A DNA stretch of 64,000 nucleotides, from contig CABZWK010000004.1 in assembly GCA_902529365.1 (NCBI GenBank), forward strand, positions 1 to 64,000. The letters run 5' to 3'. Positions 61,823-64,000 of the stretch are shown piece after piece; positions within the stretch are counted from its first letter, which is position 1; each line of letters opens with the position of its first letter. The stretch is from an uncultured Balneola sp. Lineage in GTDB: Bacteria > Bacteroidota > Rhodothermia > Balneolales > Balneolaceae. Position numbers and translations under genes: made by a program. Under the pieces are notes generated by a model. It ran no database searches and was not told where the DNA came from. It was given only the letters and a program-made list of their open reading frames with translations.

Positions 61823-63151
61823 ATGAAAGTTCTAACAACCCTAATTGGGTTATTGCTATTTACCAATTCCGGTTTAAAAGCACAAGATTGCACGGCCACT
61901 CCTCCTTATGAGATGAATGAATTGGCCGCTTTTTCCATATTCCAAGATAATTACAAAAATAAGGATTATCCTTTTGCTCTTATGTATGGCCGATGGTTGC
62001 TCTGTAGTAAAACCAAGGAACTGGAAGGGTATCCTCGTTTTAGTTTAGCAAGTCAATACCCAAAATTCATCGATATATACACACAGATTGGTTTAGGTGA
62101 GCAAGATCCTAGTATTCGTGAAGCCTATATTGACACCGCACTAAGTCTATTTGAGGAGCAATTCACTTTATTTACTGAAGAAGAAGTAGATAAATATGAA
62201 CTTCATCAAGATAGAGGAAGATATCTTTTAGAAAATTATCAAAATATCGATGGCGGCCTAGACATGGCTTATGGAGATTTCAAAGCTATGTTTGATATGG
62301 ATGTGGAAAAAACCACCTTACTTGGTGGAGGTTACTATGTTCGCGTAGTGATTGATGACCTTGTACGGAAGGGTGAAAAAGATATGGTCATAAGCATGAT
62401 TAATCAGGCAACTGCCTATGCAGGCTTGGAATTAAGTACCTATTTTGACGATACCCTAGAATCCCTATTTAATACTCCAGAAGAGCGGCTCGAATTTTGT
62501 GGTGCCAAATTACAAGATAACTCAGAATCCATCGAAGACCTTAAATGTGTTGCAGAAGCACAAGAAGATCTAAACATGACAGAAGAGTTTCTACAAACAA
62601 CCTTACTTATTCATGGATTAGATCCAACTTTTGATAGTGCTTTAACACTTGCAGAGACAGAGAAGGGTAATTCGTCATACGCTTCTGCAGCTGAGTATTT
62701 CAAACAAGCCTTAGAAATGACTGATAATGACACCGATAAAAAGAACATTAACTTAGAGTTGGCCGAAGTTTACTCAAGTACTGGACAATTGTCTACGTCC
62801 AAAAGATATGTGCAAGATGCATTAGCAATAGATGATGCATTTGGCCGGGCGTACATTAAGCTAGCCTCTATTTATGGGCAGGCGGTTAGTTCATGTACGG
62901 AGAGTCGTAAACTCGAAGCTAGAGACAAGGTAGTGTATTGGGTTGTTGTTGATTATTTAACCCGTGCAAAGTCAGTGGACGCTAGTGTTACGAACACCGT
63001 GAATTCACAACTTGCAACATACGAGGCAGTAACCCCATCTACAGAAGATAAATTCTTTACTTTAGGTTATGAGCAAGGACAAAGAGTACAGGTTAACAGC
63101 TCTTTAGATAGCTGTTACAGCTGGATTAACGAAGCTACTATTGTCCGATAA
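61823..63151 (+). CDS. Exported TPR-repeat protein
   Basis: 442 aa with a signal peptide (TLIGLLLFTNSGLKAQD). The N-terminal half contains helical segments (FALMYGRWLLCSKTKELEG, AYIDTALSLFEEQFTLF) and the second half has clear TPR units (SSYASAAEYFKQALEMTDN, INLELAEVYSSTGQLSTSKRYVQDALAIDDA, FGRAYIKLASIYGQAV). Cys residues at the N-terminus and near the C-terminus (DSCYSW) suggest a disulfide. It looks like a periplasmic scaffold for the preceding barrel/lipoprotein genes, but no partner is shown by sequence. It is followed by a terminator. Confidence 0.75.
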   Translation: MKVLTTLIGLLLFTNSGLKAQDCTATPPYEMNELAAFSIFQDNYKNKDYPFALMYGRWLLCSKTKELEGYPRFSLASQYPKFIDIYTQIGLGEQDPSIREAYIDTALSLFEEQFTLFTEEEVDKYELHQDRGRYLLENYQNIDGGLDMAYGDFKAMFDMDVEKTTLLGGGYYVRVVIDDLVRKGEKDMVISMINQATAYAGLELSTYFDDTLESLFNTPEERLEFCGAKLQDNSESIEDLKCVAEAQEDLNMTEEFLQTTLLIHGLDPTFDSALTLAETEKGNSSYASAAEYFKQALEMTDNDTDKKNINLELAEVYSSTGQLSTSKRYVQDALAIDDAFGRAYIKLASIYGQAVSSCTESRKLEARDKVVYWVVVDYLTRAKSVDASVTNTVNSQLATYEAVTPSTEDKFFTLGYEQGQRVQVNSSLDSCYSWINEATIVR

Positions 63152-63161
63152 AATCCATTAT

Positions 63162-63195
63162 GAGGGCTAAACTACTGTTTAGTCCTCTATTTTAT
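63162..63195 (+). terminator. Rho-independent terminator after the TPR gene
   Basis: GAGGGCTAAAC (63162-63172) pairs with GTTTAGTCCTC (63177-63187), 11 base pairs including one G-U, around TACT, and is followed by TATTTTATA. It lies 11 bases after the stop at 63151. Confidence 0.75.
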
Positions 63196-63205
63196 ACTGA
63201 ATTCG

Positions 63206-63237
63206 TTTGTAATCAGTCAAAACATTCGTATATTTTC
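63206..63237 (+). promoter_or_regulatory. Bacteroidota-type promoter candidate for rho
   Basis: TTTG, a 19-base spacer, then TATATTTT fits the Bacteroidota primary sigma pattern TTTG-N19-21-TAnnTTTG in all but the last base. It would leave a leader of about 145 bases before the rho ATG. Start site not known. Confidence 0.35.
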
Positions 63238-63387
63238 ATACTTCTTTCTACTGCTGATGGCCCATTCTGAGCTATCATTTCTACACACACTCCTCCCCTC
63301 AGTTTCACATCCACATACGATGAGCATATTGATAGCCTTCTTATGACGGTTTAACCAGGAGTATTTACGTACAATGATTGATTATTA

Positions 63388-64000
63388 ATGACTAGAAATA
63401 AAAAGAACTACAATAAAAATAACCGCAATAAGAACAAGCGGTATAAGAACCGGAATAAAAATAATAACAATAAGACCAATCATGTCTTTATTCCTAAGTT
63501 TCATTGGAACCAAAACCAAGGTATTGCGGGTCGTTTTGCTGGGGTTCTAGAAATTAACGAAAAGGGCTGGGGGCTCATTAGAAAACTAGATCATGAATTC
63601 AGCTATCATCCTAAAGATCCTTTTCTAAAACCTGATGAAGTAAAGGACTTAGATTTACGCCAAGGCTTAATTATAGAAGGAGAATTTGAAGAAGATCATC
63701 AAGGTAACCGGCATGTTGCCAGTGTAGATAGTATTAATCATCAGAGTTTAGAAACCTGGGCAAAATGCTCCAAATTTGAGCGGCAAACCCCCATTATGCC
63801 TGTTAATTGGATTCGTTTAGGTGATCGGGCACAAGATACCGAAATGCGTGTGATCGATTTAGTGGCACCGATTGGTAAAGGACAACGAGCCCTAATCGTT
63901 GCCCCTCCCCGTACCGGTAAAACCGTCTTATTAAAACAAATAGCTGACTCCATAACTCATCATCATCCCGATATTCACTTAAGTATTCTACTGGTTGATG
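63388..64000 (+). CDS. rho: Transcription termination factor Rho, 5' part
   Basis: The gene runs off the window; 204 codons are visible from ATG 63388, with an in-frame stop just upstream at 63379. The first 30 residues are an Asn/Lys-rich low-complexity stretch (KNYNKNNRNKNKRYKNRNKN). The cold-shock-like RNA-binding domain follows: AGRFAGVLEINEKGWGLIR, SYHPKDPFLKPDEV. Then RQTPIMP, MRVIDLVAPIGKGQRALIVAPP and the P-loop PPRTGKTVLL of the hexameric ATPase. The 236-base leader between the TPR stop and the ATG contains the terminator and a promoter candidate. Confidence 0.93.
   Translation, partial: MTRNKKNYNKNNRNKNKRYKNRNKNNNNKTNHVFIPKFHWNQNQGIAGRFAGVLEINEKGWGLIRKLDHEFSYHPKDPFLKPDEVKDLDLRQGLIIEGEFEEDHQGNRHVASVDSINHQSLETWAKCSKFERQTPIMPVNWIRLGDRAQDTEMRVIDLVAPIGKGQRALIVAPPRTGKTVLLKQIADSITHHHPDIHLSILLVD

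Noticed and set aside
1-64000. CRISPR arrays, tRNA/rRNA genes, prophage or insertion sequences
   Set aside because: Intergenic regions were read on both strands; no repeat array, cloverleaf, transposase or phage gene was recognised.

Overview
The window looks like a chromosomal segment of a marine-type Bacteroidota/Rhodothermota relative, most likely the Balneolales branch. The grounds are: a type A (type IX secretion) C-terminal sorting domain with the NYPNPFNPST signature on the first gene; a SusC/SusD pair and other TonB-dependent barrels; a DUF4270 lipoprotein next to a GT5-only 'glycogen synthase', a pairing typical of Bacteroidota; weak or absent Shine-Dalgarno sites at most starts; and moderate AT-richness. 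No tRNA, rRNA, CRISPR array, prophage or insertion sequence was seen. Most of the window is chromosomal housekeeping and envelope genes.

Layout. 1-9019: end of a T9SS-secreted protein with a CBM96/DNRLRE-like domain, topoisomerase I, peroxiredoxin, Nudix hydrolase, AMP nucleosidase, haem-type TonB receptor, AlkD-like glycosylase. 9110-15598: a SusC-SusD pair followed, after a terminator, by an alkaline-phosphatase-superfamily lipoprotein. 15713-16666: a decayed gene with four in-frame stops and no frameshift. 16711-24006: copper pair copZ/copA, a large secreted BNR/VPS10-type propeller protein, an S41 peptidase lipoprotein. 24043-35299: a long minus-strand series read gcvT, comB, ftsK, lolA, flippase-like gene, outer-membrane barrel, HU-like small protein, SPOR protein, exbB, exbD, tonB, with several overlapping stop/start junctions. 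35499-43724: flavin reductase, Mrp, glutamate dehydrogenase, an acetolactate decarboxylase homologue interrupted by a -1 frameshift at an A7 run, M19 dipeptidase, DNA polymerase IV, MscS channel. 43749-53629: glycogen phosphorylase, ispE, CCA-type nucleotidyltransferase, sugar nucleotidyltransferase, a membrane-fused MurF-like ligase and a LolC/E permease. 53793-64000: glgB, malQ, comA, GT5-only synthase, DUF4270 lipoprotein, a barrel, a TPR protein and the start of rho.

Functional links. glgP, glgB and malQ cover storage-glucan breakdown, branching and rearrangement; no glgC and no full-length glgA lie in the window. comA and comB (24 kb apart) encode the two first steps from phosphoenolpyruvate plus sulfite to sulfolactate, a route that could feed sulfonolipid synthesis. 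LolA and a LolC/E-type permease belong to the same lipoprotein-sorting route, which the many predicted lipoproteins need. ExbB/ExbD/TonB could energise the TonB receptors in the window.

Most notable: (1) the four-stop, single-frame remnant at 15713-16666; (2) the acetolactate decarboxylase whose third zinc ligand lies just after an A AAA AAA heptamer and is reached only by a -1 shift; (3) the membrane-embedded MurF; (4) the GT5-only protein lacking its KxGG loop beside a surface lipoprotein, barrel and TPR gene.
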